The notes under the pieces: model-generated
Databases searched by the model: none
Told to the model about the DNA's origin: nothing
The model's input: only the letters and a program-made list of their open reading frames with translations
Position numbers and translations under genes: made by a program
Origin: Trebonia kvetii
GTDB taxonomy: Bacteria > Actinomycetota > Actinomycetes > Streptosporangiales > Streptosporangiaceae
DNA: 64,000 nucleotides
Direction of reading: 5' to 3'
Assembly (NCBI RefSeq): GCF_007827045.1
Contig: NZ_RPFW01000007.1
Span: forward strand, 124,001 to 188,000
Part shown: positions 49,888 to 58,110 of the stretch, piece by piece
Layout of the letters: each line of letters begins with the position of its first letter
Numbering within the stretch: the first letter of the stretch is position 1

Positions 49888-50036
49888 CCTCGGCTCCTTC
49901 TGCTAGAAGAGGCGTATCCGGGGGGAACCTAAGTGGAAGCCTCAATCCGCGCGTGGCCGACAGGAGAGCGGAAGGTGAATGGAACCTCTGTTTTCGCTCA
50001 GAGAATTCTTTAGCCTTTGACTGGGGTGGCTCTGGT

Positions 50037-50462
50037 TCAGGCGACGTCGCGGGCGGAGGACTCGAACTGGCCGCCGTTGATGCCCATGGACACGACGCGG
50101 GTCGGGCGGATGAGTATCCATGCCTGGGCGAACTGGAACGGTGCGCCGAGTCGCTTCCCTGTCTCCTCGCCGCCGTCGAGGCGAGCCTCCGCGTGCCCGC
50201 GGACCTCGAGGATCCGCGGTGACGGCGCGTCGATGACGACTGCCGCCTTCGGCCGGCGCTGGACGTCACGGAACTTCTTCGACTTGACCATGACCGTCTC
50301 GCCGAACTGCGCGTTCGCGCCGATGACCAGGGCTTCGGCGTCCGCGTCGTAGAAGACCGCCACCGGCACCACGTGCGGCATGCCATCGGCACCGACCGTG
50401 GCAAGCCTGCCAAGGCGCTGACTGTTCAGGAACTCGATCTCGGCATCGGTGAACACGCTCAT
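50037..50462 (-). CDS. PPOX-class F420/FMN-dependent oxidoreductase
   Basis: A 141-residue split-barrel protein: FLNSQRLGRLATVGADGMPHVVPVAVFYDADAEALVIGANAQF is the signature of the PPOX-class F420-dependent enzymes, followed by KSKKFRDVQRRPKAAVVIDAPSP and RGHAEARLDGG. It reduces an unknown compound using F420H2 or FMN. The ATG at 50462 has no Shine-Dalgarno site, but TAGGCT ends 7 nt upstream on the minus strand. The divergent zinc-finger gene also looks leaderless; the two share only 39 bp of intergenic DNA. Confidence 0.83.
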   Translation of the reverse strand: MSVFTDAEIEFLNSQRLGRLATVGADGMPHVVPVAVFYDADAEALVIGANAQFGETVMVKSKKFRDVQRRPKAAVVIDAPSPRILEVRGHAEARLDGGEETGKRLGAPFQFAQAWILIRPTRVVSMGINGGQFESSARDVA

Positions 50463-50501
50463 GGGCACGAGCCTAGGCCTTGGCGCCGTACGATCGAAGC
50501 C

Positions 50502-51134
50502 GTGACCGAAGTCCGTGAGTGCGTGCAGTGCGGACTGCCGTTCACGCCGAGACGCGAGCACGCACGGTTCTGCTCGGCACACTGCCGGATGGCGTGGAAC
50601 CGCGAGCACGCGGGCGTGGCTTCCGCGCCCGCGGTCGCGATCGACTGGTCCGTCACGGCGATGACGGAGGCGACGGGGCGGCTCGCCGTGTCCGGCGCCT
50701 GGGACCTGCCTCGGCTGGCGCCGGCGGTGGGCGAGACGGTGTGGTGGATCACGCTGGTTGACGCCACCCTCGTCCGCTACCACCCGCACGACTACGAAAA
50801 CGCCCTCGCGAGCAAGGCCGTGCGGCGGCGGAAGACCGAGGAAGCCCTGGAAGGACTGCGCTATGTCCGCAATCAGCTGGGGAAATCCGTCGAGCCTGCC
50901 GAGTTCGTCTGCTCGGCCACTCGCGACGACGGCAGCACGGCCTGGACGTGGCGCCCGCAGCCGGAGCCAGGACTTGGCGCACTCACGCCGCGGGCGCGGC
51001 GCTGGGAGCTGAGCCGGTACCGCGCCTACCAGGCACGGCTCGCCGGACGTGACATCGTCCGCACCTTCAACCGCTGCACGGAGTTCCTCATCCAGGCCGC
51101 CGACTTCGCCGCCGGACGGACCCTGCCGGACTGA
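50502..51134 (+). CDS. Zinc-finger-like conserved hypothetical protein
   Basis: A 210-residue protein. Residues ~5-35 contain ECVQCGLPFTPRREHARFCSAHCRMAWNREH, a Cys-x2-Cys...Cys-x3-Cys arrangement typical of small zinc-binding modules. The remainder (VGETVWWITLVDATLVRYHPHDYENAL, RRKTEEALEGLRYVRNQLG, WTWRPQPEPGL, RWELSRYRAYQARLAGRDI) is conserved-looking but unassigned; a role in nucleic-acid binding is possible. The GTG is preceded at 7 nt by TACGAT and has no ribosome-binding site (leaderless). Confidence 0.7.
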   Translation: MTEVRECVQCGLPFTPRREHARFCSAHCRMAWNREHAGVASAPAVAIDWSVTAMTEATGRLAVSGAWDLPRLAPAVGETVWWITLVDATLVRYHPHDYENALASKAVRRRKTEEALEGLRYVRNQLGKSVEPAEFVCSATRDDGSTAWTWRPQPEPGLGALTPRARRWELSRYRAYQARLAGRDIVRTFNRCTEFLIQAADFAAGRTLPD

Positions 51135-51151
51135 CGCATCCGGCCGGCCGG

Positions 51152-51757
51152 CTATATCCGGTGGAGGGCGGCCCGCCAGGCGTGCACGGTGGTGACCGGC
51201 AGTGCTCCCGGGTTGACCTCGAAGGTGTCCGCGTCGATGCCGTCTACCGTCCAGCCGTCGGCGAATGCGGTGCGCAGCTCGCCCTGGGTGACCCGGCGCG
51301 GGCCGTAGTCACCCGGCTGGCGGTCGCTGAAGCACATCAGGTAGCAGCGGCCGCCCGATGGCAGCACCGAGGCGAGGCTCGCGACGTACCTGGCGCGGTC
51401 CTCGTCGCTGAAGACGTGGAACACTCCGCTGTCGATGATCGTGTCGAACGTCATGCCGAGCTGCCCGAGACTCAGCACGTCCGCGACCTCGAAGTTGGCC
51501 TGCACGCCCCGTTCCGCCGACTTCGCGCGGGCTTTCGCGATGGCATGCGCTGAAATGTCGACGCCCGTGGCCTGCGCGCCCCTGGCGGCAGCGAGCAGCG
51601 TGTGCTCTCCCGTGCCGCAGCCCGCGTCGAGCAGCCGCCCGGTCAGCAGTCCCTGGTCGGCCAGGCGGAGGAAAGCCTGCTGGGGTTTGCCGATGTCCCA
51701 GGGCGGCGGGGCCCCATCCGGTTCGTACATCGCGTCCCAGCTCGGCGGCGTGGTCAT
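51152..51757 (-). CDS. Class I SAM-dependent methyltransferase
   Basis: A 201-residue methyltransferase: PPPWDIGKPQQAFLRLADQGLLTGRLLDAGCGTGEHTLLAAARG contains the SAM-binding loop, then ATGVDISAHAIAKARAKSAERGV and FDTIIDSGVFHVFSDEDRARYVASLASVL. The subclass is close to small-molecule or thiopurine/tellurite-type methyltransferases; the substrate is not evident. Its ATG overlaps the stop of the transglutaminase-like gene (ATGA) and follows GGAAGG. Confidence 0.82.
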   Translation of the reverse strand: MTTPPSWDAMYEPDGAPPPWDIGKPQQAFLRLADQGLLTGRLLDAGCGTGEHTLLAAARGAQATGVDISAHAIAKARAKSAERGVQANFEVADVLSLGQLGMTFDTIIDSGVFHVFSDEDRARYVASLASVLPSGGRCYLMCFSDRQPGDYGPRRVTQGELRTAFADGWTVDGIDADTFEVNPGALPVTTVHAWRAALHRI

Positions 51758-52224
51758 GAGCCGCCTTCCGTTCCCGCTGAGTCGAGCGCCGCGGGAAGTC
51801 CGGTGCGGCACAGCTCGAGCACGTCGTCGCTGCCGCGCAGCGCGGCGAGCACGGGCGGCGCGGGCCGCGCCATGATGTCGGGATAGTCCACCTCGCCCGC
51901 GGCCGGGTCGGCGATGAAGGCGACTCGCTCGCGGTAGCACAGGCCGGTGCGGGCGGCGAGCACCTCGGTCGCGGTCACCGTGACCGTGGGGTCCTGAGCG
52001 TCTACCGAGTGGGTGACCTGGTCGCGGACCCATTCGTACGCGGACCTGGTGAACGCGACGTCGTCTGGTGCGCCTGCACGGAGTTCCCCGGCGAGCCGGG
52101 CGATTTCCGCGTCGTCGCTCTGCACCACGTCGTCGGCTGCGAGGTACGCCGACGGGTCGGCGGCGGCGAGCGGCGGCGGCGTGCGGGCGGTATCGACCGC
52201 GGCCTCCACGTCGTATGCGGGCAT
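51754..52224 (-). CDS. Transglutaminase-like protein with catalytic core deleted
   Basis: A 156-residue protein starting MPAYDVEAAVDTARTPP. Residues ~50-95 (IARLAGELRAGAPDDVAFTRSAYEWVRDQVTHSVDAQDPTVTVTATEVLAARTGLCY) are the lead-in of a bacterial transglutaminase-like domain up to the Cys. The next residues are RERVAFIADPAAGEVDYPDIM, which in homologues follows the His and Asp regions. As I recall the family, about 55-60 residues with the catalytic His and Asp are missing, in frame. The gene keeps a good AGGAGG site and is translationally coupled to the methyltransferase, so it may be expressed although inactive. Confidence 0.6.
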   Translation of the reverse strand: MPAYDVEAAVDTARTPPPLAAADPSAYLAADDVVQSDDAEIARLAGELRAGAPDDVAFTRSAYEWVRDQVTHSVDAQDPTVTVTATEVLAARTGLCYRERVAFIADPAAGEVDYPDIMARPAPPVLAALRGSDDVLELCRTGLPAALDSAGTEGGS

Positions 52225-52252
52225 CCGGCGTGACCTCCTGCTTCGTTGGCGG

Positions 52253-52744
52253 CTATCCGACCTCGACGATACGCGCCTCAACCAGGGCACCATCCGTCAC
52301 GTCCAGCACACCGAGGGTGCCGTGCGGCTGGCGGCGCCGGTCGGTCGGCGAGCCGGGGTTGAAGATGCGCAGGGTCCCGCCGGCGGCGTCGAGCGGGATA
52401 TGCGAATGACCGAAGACGACAAGGTCCGCCTCGGGGAACCTGGCCCGCATCCTGGGCAGCCGCCCGGTGGCCTGGCCGCTGTCATGGATCATGGCGATCC
52501 GCAGGCCTTCCGGCGCGAGCGAGGCCGTCTCCGCGGCGCCCCAGGCTTCGACGTCTGGGCCGTCGTTGTTGCCGACGACCGCGGTCACCGGGGCGTACTG
52601 GGCCAGTTCGTCGAGCACGGCGGCTGTGCACACGTCGCCCGCGTGCAGGATCAGGTCCGCGTCGCGCAGCTGGGCCGCGACCGCGGGCGGGCAGGACTTC
52701 CAGCGCCGTGGAGCGTGCGTGTCGGACAAGACGACGATCCGCAT
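52253..52744 (-). CDS. YfcE-type metallophosphoesterase
   Basis: A 163-residue calcineurin-like phosphodiesterase: MRIVVLSDTHAP, LILHAGDVCT, AVVGNNDGPD, IAMIHDSGQ and VVFGHSHIPL, then NPGSPTDRRR show the full set of metal ligands (D-x-H, GD, GNND, H, GHSH). Family members hydrolyse phosphodiesters; the natural substrate is unknown. The ATG follows GGGAGG. It lies 28 nt upstream of the transglutaminase-like gene on the same strand and may share its transcript. Confidence 0.87.
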   Translation of the reverse strand: MRIVVLSDTHAPRRWKSCPPAVAAQLRDADLILHAGDVCTAAVLDELAQYAPVTAVVGNNDGPDVEAWGAAETASLAPEGLRIAMIHDSGQATGRLPRMRARFPEADLVVFGHSHIPLDAAGGTLRIFNPGSPTDRRRQPHGTLGVLDVTDGALVEARIVEVG

Positions 52745-52836
52745 CGTGACCGGCCTCCCGTCTTCTCCCGCGGCCAGTGACCTAGAGCGTGCCTCGCCGC
52801 TCTTGGCGCGTCATTCACTGTAGGCCGTGGGAATGG

Positions 52837-52879
52837 CCGCGCCCGGCCGGCCTGGAGATCCCAGGCCGGCCGGGCGCGG
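52837..52879 (-). terminator. 19-bp perfect inverted repeat downstream of the split-barrel gene
   Basis: CCGCGCCCGGCCGGCCTGG pairs exactly with its inverse around a 5-nt loop, between the gene ending at 52963 and the phosphoesterase start. Confidence 0.7.
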
Positions 52880-52962
52880 ATGCGCCTGCCGTCAGTGGAA
52901 CTCACGCTCTTTGCCCGGTTTTCACTTTGAGAAAGGCAGGGATGATTCCGGGGCCGGCCCGG

Positions 52963-53619
52963 TTACCGCGCTAGCTGGCGGACCGAGGCGGGGACGGCGA
53001 TGCCTGGCCTGAGGTCCGGGGCCGCGACGGGTTCTCCGTAGCCGGTGACGATGGGGAGCACGCCGGCCCAGGCGTCGCCTGCGATGTCAGACTCCGGGTC
53101 CTCGGACCAGCCGTCGGAGATCTTGAGCGACCACTCGGCGATGGGCAGGGCGAGCACCAGCGTCGCGGCGAGCTCCTTGGCGGTGGGCCTGCGGACTTCT
53201 CGTGTCCGGCCTGGGATGAGGTGCTCGGTGAGCACGTCGAGCGCCGCCTGCTTCTGCTCGCCGTCGAGAGACTCGCAGACGCCGAACAGCACGGCGCTGC
53301 GGTAGCGCAGCGACGACTCGAAGGCGGAGCGGGCAACGATGATCGCGTCGGCGGCGGTTACCTGCACACAGACCGGTGCGCCGCTCGCGGCGGCGCGCAT
53401 CCAGGGAGAGCCGGTCGAGCCGTGCAGGAGCAAGCGGCCGCCGTCCCTGGCGATCGCGGTCGGCAGCACCACCGGGTAGCCGTCCGGCCTGACGAGGCCC
53501 ACGTGGCCCATGATCTGCTCGTCGAGCAGCCGGTCGAGTGCCTCCCTGTCGGCCGATGCGTACTCGGGGAGCCGGGTGATGGCCGTGCGGCCGCGATCTA
53601 TGCGGGAACTCATGATCAT
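52963..53619 (-). CDS. Pyridoxamine 5'-phosphate oxidase-related FMN-binding protein
   Basis: A 218-residue flavin-nucleotide-binding split-barrel protein (NimA/PPOX-related): LDRLLDEQIMGHVGLVRPDGYPVVLPTAIARDGGRLLLHGSTGSPWMRAAASGAPVCVQVTAADAIIVARSAFESSLRYRSAVLFG. The extended C-terminus (KISDGWSEDPESDIAGDAWAGVLPI) is typical of this longer subgroup. ATG at 53619 or 53613 may be the start; no strong site distinguishes them. It is divergent from the VOC gene by 53 bp. Confidence 0.8.
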   Translation of the reverse strand: MIMSSRIDRGRTAITRLPEYASADREALDRLLDEQIMGHVGLVRPDGYPVVLPTAIARDGGRLLLHGSTGSPWMRAAASGAPVCVQVTAADAIIVARSAFESSLRYRSAVLFGVCESLDGEQKQAALDVLTEHLIPGRTREVRRPTAKELAATLVLALPIAEWSLKISDGWSEDPESDIAGDAWAGVLPIVTGYGEPVAAPDLRPGIAVPASVRQLAR

Positions 53620-53672
53620 TAGTCTCGCCTGCCAGAGGGAGTCCGCTGAACGGCTTCGGCTAGGATCACGGC

Positions 53673-54014
53673 GTGATCAACGGACTGCATGCGATCATGT
53701 TCTCTCCGCAAGCGGAGCAGGTGCGCGCGTTCTTCGCCGACGTCCTCGGCATGCCGTCGGTGGACGCGGGGGGCGGCTGGCCCATCTTCGCGCTGCCGCC
53801 CGCCGAACTGGCGGTGCACCCGGCCGACGGGGACGGCTACCACGAGCTTTACCTCATGTGCGACGACATCCACGCGACCCTCGCAGAACTGCGCAGCAAG
53901 GGCGTCGAGGTGGCCCAGGAGGTCACCGACCAGCGCTGGGGGCTGCTCGCGGCGATCCGGCTGCCCGACGGCTCCGAGTTGCCGATCTACGAGCCCCGTC
54001 ACCCCCGGCCGTAA
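53673..54014 (+). CDS. VOC family (glyoxalase/bleomycin-resistance fold) protein
   Basis: A 113-residue single VOC domain: INGLHAIMFSPQAEQVRAFFADVLGMPSVDAGGGWPIFALPPAELAVHP, then HELYLMCDDIHATLAELRSKGVEV and PDGSELPIYEP. The conserved His and Glu positions of the metal site (HAIMF, ELYLM, LPIYEP) are present. The reaction is unknown. The GTG is preceded at 6 nt by TAGGAT and no Shine-Dalgarno site, so it is leaderless. Confidence 0.82.
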   Translation: MINGLHAIMFSPQAEQVRAFFADVLGMPSVDAGGGWPIFALPPAELAVHPADGDGYHELYLMCDDIHATLAELRSKGVEVAQEVTDQRWGLLAAIRLPDGSELPIYEPRHPRP

Positions 54015-54067
54015 GACGACCGTCGGCTGGCGTGACGGGTGGGGGCGACGGGATGGGGCAGGACGAG

Positions 54068-55030
54068 TCAGGACGCGATCGCCGCGGGGGTGTGGAGCAC
54101 GGTTGCGATCAGGTCGAGGGCCTCGCCGACCGGGCCGATCGAGGCGGGCAGGTTGAGGAACCCGTGCAGCATCGAGGCGACCATGACCTGCCGGACGTCG
54201 GCCCCGGCGGCGGCGAGCGCGGCCGCGAACGCCTGCCCGGAGGCGCGCAGGTTGTCATACTCGGCGTTGAGCACCAGCGTGGGGCACATTCCGCGCAGGT
54301 CGGCGAGCGCGGGGAAGGCATAGCCGTTGGCGCTGCTGACGGGACCGCCGAGAAAATTCACGTTAAGGAAGCTCGTCGCCTCCGGCGGGAACTTGAACAG
54401 CGCGGGCACCTCGTGCATCAGCGCGGCGTGGTCGGCGGACATCGGCGGAATGACGTGGTGTGCCACGCCGTAGGCGAAGATGAGGTGTGCCGGCGGGAGC
54501 CCGTCCACATCCCGGAGCCGCAGCGCGGCGCCTGCCGCCAGGTTCGCTCCCGCGCTCGCGCCGCCGACCGAGATCCGGTCCGCGTCGATGTCCAGGTCCG
54601 CCGCGCTTTCCCTGGCCCAGCGCACCGCCGCCAGCACGTCGTCGTGCGGGACAGGGAAGTGCACCCCGTCGTTGCACAGCCGGTAGTCGACGCTGACCAC
54701 CACCGAGCCGGCCCGCAGGGCAAGCTCGCGCGCCGTCCAGTCGGCCTCGGGCATGGCCAGGTTCCCGGCGACGAAGCCGCCGCCGTGCATCCAGACCAGG
54801 CACGGGCGGTCTGTGCCGCCGGCGGACTCTCCATAGACGCGCACAGGCACGGCGCCGTGCGGGCCCGGCACCTCGGCGCAGCGGACGCTCACCTCGGGCA
54901 CCTGGTAATCGGGGTGGGACTCGAACTGCGCGCGGACCTGCGCGTAGGCCGGGTCCTCCACCAGCGCCTGCATCGAGGGCACGGAGTCGAGCAGCGGGAA
55001 ACGCGAGCTCATCGCGGCATGAATCGGCAT
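54068..55030 (-). CDS. Alpha/beta hydrolase of the hormone-sensitive lipase (family IV esterase) type
   Basis: A 320-residue esterase. The oxyanion motif HGGGF (CLVWMHGGGFVAGN) is followed by GASAG (ISVGGASAGANLAAG) with the nucleophile Ser, EYDNLRASG with the acid residue and ASMLHGFL with the catalytic His. A helical N-terminal cap covers residues 1-60. Start at 55030 has only a weak site. The motif GTTTCATTGATTGGAGC lies 44-60 nt upstream and resembles those before the FAH gene and the ABC importer, placing this gene in the putative IclR regulon. Confidence 0.87.
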   Translation of the reverse strand: MPIHAAMSSRFPLLDSVPSMQALVEDPAYAQVRAQFESHPDYQVPEVSVRCAEVPGPHGAVPVRVYGESAGGTDRPCLVWMHGGGFVAGNLAMPEADWTARELALRAGSVVVSVDYRLCNDGVHFPVPHDDVLAAVRWARESAADLDIDADRISVGGASAGANLAAGAALRLRDVDGLPPAHLIFAYGVAHHVIPPMSADHAALMHEVPALFKFPPEATSFLNVNFLGGPVSSANGYAFPALADLRGMCPTLVLNAEYDNLRASGQAFAAALAAAGADVRQVMVASMLHGFLNLPASIGPVGEALDLIATVLHTPAAIAS

Positions 55031-55073
55031 GACCGGCAGTCTGCCGGCCGAACGCGGCCGGCCGGAAGACCCC

Positions 55074-55090
55074 GTTTCATTGATTGGAGC
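55074..55090. promoter_or_regulatory. Putative IclR operator, copy C
   Basis: GTTTCATTGATTGGAGC matches the copy at 58052-58068 at 13 of 17 positions. It lies in the 72-bp gap upstream of the esterase gene. Confidence 0.45.
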
Positions 55091-55102
55091 TGGTGCCCCG
55101 GG

Positions 55103-55930
55103 TCAGGCATGCCGGGGGCTGAGCGACTGGACGAAGCCGGCCGAGCGCGCCACGATGCCGGGCACGTCGGCCGCGCCGTCCCAGAAATGCGACGCGCCGG
55201 GCACGAGTTCGAGCGCCGCCGATCCGCCGGCATCATTGAGTGCCTTGGCGAACCGGATGCTCTGGTCGGCCGGCACCATGGCGTCGCTGTCGCCGTGCAT
55301 CAGGAGCACCGGCGGCGCGTCCGGATGGACGTGCGTGACCGGGCTGGCCTCCCGTGCCAGGTCGGGGACCTGGGCGGGCGGCGCGCCGAGGAACAGCGCC
55401 TCACGGGACGCAGGATCGTCGCCGTCCAGGCCGGCCAGGTCGGTGACGGGGAACCAGGCCACCACGCCGTCCACGTCGGTGCCGGTGAGCGCGGCGAGCA
55501 GCGCCAGGTGCCCGCCGGCCGAATCGCCCCACAGCGCCACAGGGCCAGCGGCGACACCGGTGCCGAGTGAACCGGAGCCGGCCGGTCCGTAGCTATGCAG
55601 CGCGGCGCGCGCCCACGCCACGGCGGCGCGCACGTCGTCGACCGCGGCCGGGTAGCGCGCCTCGCCGCTGAGCCGGTAGTCGATGGCCGCCACGGCGATG
55701 CCGCGGGCGGCGAGACCGGCGTAGAAGTTCTCGCCGAGCGCGGGCAGGGTATGGCGGCGCGAGCCGCGCCGCCACCCGCCCCCGTGCACGTGGATCACGA
55801 CAGGCACCGGGCCGAGGCCGGCAAGGGGCGGCAGGTACAGGTCGAGTTCGAGCGGCCGGAACCCCGGAATCTCGGCGTACTCGATGTCCCGGTGGCAGGT
55901 CACCCCGGCGAGGCCGGGCGTGTCGCTCAT
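55103..55930 (-). CDS. Alpha/beta hydrolase (BD-FAE / esterase-lipase type)
   Basis: A 275-residue hydrolase: VVIHVHGGGWRRGSRRH (oxyanion), AIDYRLSGEARYPAAVDDVRAAVAWARA, ALWGDSAGGHLALLAAL (nucleophile GDSAG), LMHGDSDAMVPADQSIRFA (acid) and VPGASHFWDG (His). This subgroup cleaves esters or amides of small molecules and includes N-formylkynurenine-formamidase-like enzymes. The ATG overlaps the stop of the amidohydrolase (ATGA), so the SDR, amidohydrolase and this gene form one operon. Confidence 0.86.
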   Translation of the reverse strand: MSDTPGLAGVTCHRDIEYAEIPGFRPLELDLYLPPLAGLGPVPVVIHVHGGGWRRGSRRHTLPALGENFYAGLAARGIAVAAIDYRLSGEARYPAAVDDVRAAVAWARAALHSYGPAGSGSLGTGVAAGPVALWGDSAGGHLALLAALTGTDVDGVVAWFPVTDLAGLDGDDPASREALFLGAPPAQVPDLAREASPVTHVHPDAPPVLLMHGDSDAMVPADQSIRFAKALNDAGGSAALELVPGASHFWDGAADVPGIVARSAGFVQSLSPRHA

Positions 55931-57228
55931 GCCGTCGCCCGCTCCAGCCGCTCGGCCCGCTTGTGGAACCGGCCACCCTGCACGATGGCCAGCAGGTTGT
56001 CCGGGTCCTGCAGCACGGTGACGTCGTCGGCGGGCAAGCCGTCGACGACGAGGATGTCCGCGTGGTAGCCGGGCGTGAGCAGCCCCACCGGCATGTCCAG
56101 GACCAGCCCGCCGTAATAGGTCGCGGCCCGCAGCGCCTCGGCCGGGGTGTAGCCGAAGAGCCGGACGAACAGGTCGAGGTCCCTGGCGTTCCTGCCGATC
56201 GGGTTGTTCGGGAAGCCGTAGTCGCCGCCCGGCAGCACGCGAAGCCCGCGGCTGCGCAGCTCTGGGTACAGGAAGGTCATGGCTTCCAGCGAGCGCACCG
56301 AGCCCATCCGTTCGGCCATCGCTGTATCGATTCCGTACTCCGCACCCTCGTACACGTTCGCCCACATGATGCCGACGGCCGGGGACAGGAAGATGGAGTC
56401 CTTCGCCTCGTCGAGCATGTCGATGGTCTCGGGGTCGGCGTAGGAGCAGTGGTAGATGGAGCGGAACCCGTTGCGCACGGCGAGCTGGATGGACGACGGG
56501 TTCTGCGCATGGCAGTTGAGCCAGACGCCGGACTCGCGGGCCTGCTCGCCGGCGGCGGCGGCCTCCTCCTGGCTGTACTGGGTGACCATCGACCCGCCCT
56601 CGAAGAAGACGTCGTCGTTGGACAGCAGCAGCTTGACGCTGTCGAAGCCGATGGCAGCCTGCTCGGCGATGAACGCGCGCACCGCACCCGGGCCGGTCTC
56701 CTTGGGCCGCGGCCCGTCCGGGCCCATCTGCACCGGGTTGTTGTCCCGCTCGAAGGACGCGGCGCGCAGCCGCGGTCCCGGGGTGGCGCCCGCCGCGATC
56801 TGGTCGCGCAGGAACACCTCGGTCGGCACCGGGGTCAGCGACCCGGCCGAATAGGCGCTGGTGAAGCCGTGGTCGAGGAGGATCCTGGCGTTCCGCTTGG
56901 CGATTTCCAGGTGCTCATCCGGTGTCGGCATGTGGTGGAAGAAGCTGACGTCGACCGGCGGGTTGAACGACGGGTCGATGTGGCCGAGCGCCGAGGGGAA
57001 CGTCAGGTGGCAGTGCGAGTCGATCAGGCCGGGCATGACGGTCAGCCCGGCGCAGTCGATCACCTGGTCGCCTGGCTCGGCCTCGGTGCCGCCGCCGACG
57101 CGGACCGACTCGATGGTGCCGCCGCGGACCACGACGTCGCCTGGCACGGCCGGCGCGCCCGAGCCGTCGAAGACGAGGCCGCCGCGGAAGACGATGCGCT
57201 GGTCAGCGGGCGCTGTCGGGTCGGACAT
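55927..57228 (-). CDS. Metal-dependent amidohydrolase
   Basis: A 433-residue TIM-barrel amidohydrolase: IVFRGGLVFDGSGAPAVPGDVVVRGGTIESV is the N-terminal beta sandwich, VMPGLIDSHCHLTF the HxH metal site, KLLLSNDDV the bridging Lys strand, WLNCHAQNPSSIQLAV and SIYHCSYADPE the next His pair, and VLPGGDYGFPNNP the Asp strand. The C-terminus closes with LTPGYHADILVVDGLPADDVTVLQDPDNLLAIVQGG, as in imidazolonepropionase-like hydrolases. It hydrolyses a cyclic amide or related bond; the substrate is unknown. Middle gene of the SDR-amidohydrolase-esterase operon. Confidence 0.88.
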   Translation of the reverse strand: MSDPTAPADQRIVFRGGLVFDGSGAPAVPGDVVVRGGTIESVRVGGGTEAEPGDQVIDCAGLTVMPGLIDSHCHLTFPSALGHIDPSFNPPVDVSFFHHMPTPDEHLEIAKRNARILLDHGFTSAYSAGSLTPVPTEVFLRDQIAAGATPGPRLRAASFERDNNPVQMGPDGPRPKETGPGAVRAFIAEQAAIGFDSVKLLLSNDDVFFEGGSMVTQYSQEEAAAAGEQARESGVWLNCHAQNPSSIQLAVRNGFRSIYHCSYADPETIDMLDEAKDSIFLSPAVGIMWANVYEGAEYGIDTAMAERMGSVRSLEAMTFLYPELRSRGLRVLPGGDYGFPNNPIGRNARDLDLFVRLFGYTPAEALRAATYYGGLVLDMPVGLLTPGYHADILVVDGLPADDVTVLQDPDNLLAIVQGGRFHKRAERLERATA

Positions 57229-57229
57229 G

Positions 57230-58009
57230 TCACGCTCCGATCATGTTGTAGCCGCCGTCGGCCACAAGATAGCCGCCGGTGATGTGCCCCGCGTCCTGGC
57301 TGGCCAGGAACAGGGCGGTGCCTGCCACCTCTTCGGGCTTGGGTATGTGGTGCATCGGGGTCATCTCGCGCAGCTTGTCGCCGCGCCCGTTCTTGTAGTC
57401 CTCGCGGTTAAGCATGCGCTCGGTCTCCATGAACCCGGGTGCGAACACGTTCACCCGGACCTTGGGCGCGAACGCGTGCGCGTAGGACTTGGTGAGGCCG
57501 ACGATGCCGTACTTGGCCGCCGCGTACTGCGGCGCGCGGGCGCTTCCGCGCACGATCACGGTGGAGCCGATGTTGACGATTGACCCGCCGCTGTCCTGCT
57601 CGAGCATGCGGGAGCCGAACTCGTGCGTGCACATCAGGGTGCCCTTGATGTCGACCGCCAGGGTGTGGTCGATTGACTCCTCGGAGATGTCCCGCCAGGA
57701 CATCTGTTCACTCGCCATGTCGCCGACGTTGTTGATCGCTACGTCCAGCCGGCCGAAGAAGTCCCATACCGCGTCGGCCATCCGCTTGATCTGCGCCCAG
57801 TCGGTGATATCGGCCTGGACCACGAAGGCCTTGCGTCCCTCGGCCTCGACGCGGGCGGCGGTCAGCCGCGCGCCATCCGCCGAGCTGCGGTAGTGCACGG
57901 CCACGTCGGCGCCCTCTTGCGCCGCGCGCACCGCGACCTCGGCGCCGAAGCCGGTGCCCGCGCCGGTGACCAGGACAGTCTTGCCAGTAAAGCGCTGCGG
58001 AAACGTCAT
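57230..58009 (-). CDS. SDR family oxidoreductase
   Basis: A 259-residue short-chain dehydrogenase: KTVLVTGAGTGFGAEVAVRAAQEGADVAVHYRSS (the Ser/Arg suggests NADP), NNVGDM, IVNIGSTVIVRGSARAPQYAAAKYGIVG with catalytic Ser, Tyr and Lys, and a closing HITGGYLVADGGYNMIG. The stop lies 1 nt before the amidohydrolase ATG, so the genes are coupled. The ATG at 58009 has a weak site. It is divergent from the FAH gene; the shared interval holds the motif at 58052-58068. Confidence 0.87.
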   Translation of the reverse strand: MTFPQRFTGKTVLVTGAGTGFGAEVAVRAAQEGADVAVHYRSSADGARLTAARVEAEGRKAFVVQADITDWAQIKRMADAVWDFFGRLDVAINNVGDMASEQMSWRDISEESIDHTLAVDIKGTLMCTHEFGSRMLEQDSGGSIVNIGSTVIVRGSARAPQYAAAKYGIVGLTKSYAHAFAPKVRVNVFAPGFMETERMLNREDYKNGRGDKLREMTPMHHIPKPEEVAGTALFLASQDAGHITGGYLVADGGYNMIGA

Positions 58010-58051
58010 GCTGAGCAGTGAAGACCAGGGTCGCGATCCGGACAATGTGCT

Positions 58052-58068
58052 GTTCCATTGATTGGCAA
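58052..58068. promoter_or_regulatory. Putative IclR operator, copy B
   Basis: GTTCCATTGATTGGCAA is near-palindromic and agrees with GTTCCATTCAATGGCAT at 61533-61549 at 14 of 17 positions. It lies between the divergent SDR operon and FAH gene and could control both. Confidence 0.55.
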
Positions 58069-58110
58069 CTCAGGCGGTCGCTCGGCGGCTTTCCTGGTGG
58101 GCTACGTGGC

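Noticed and set aside
53510..55570. 686-codon frame spanning the VOC and esterase genes
   Set aside because: Crosses several genes with clear motifs in other frames; no domain or ribosome-binding site.
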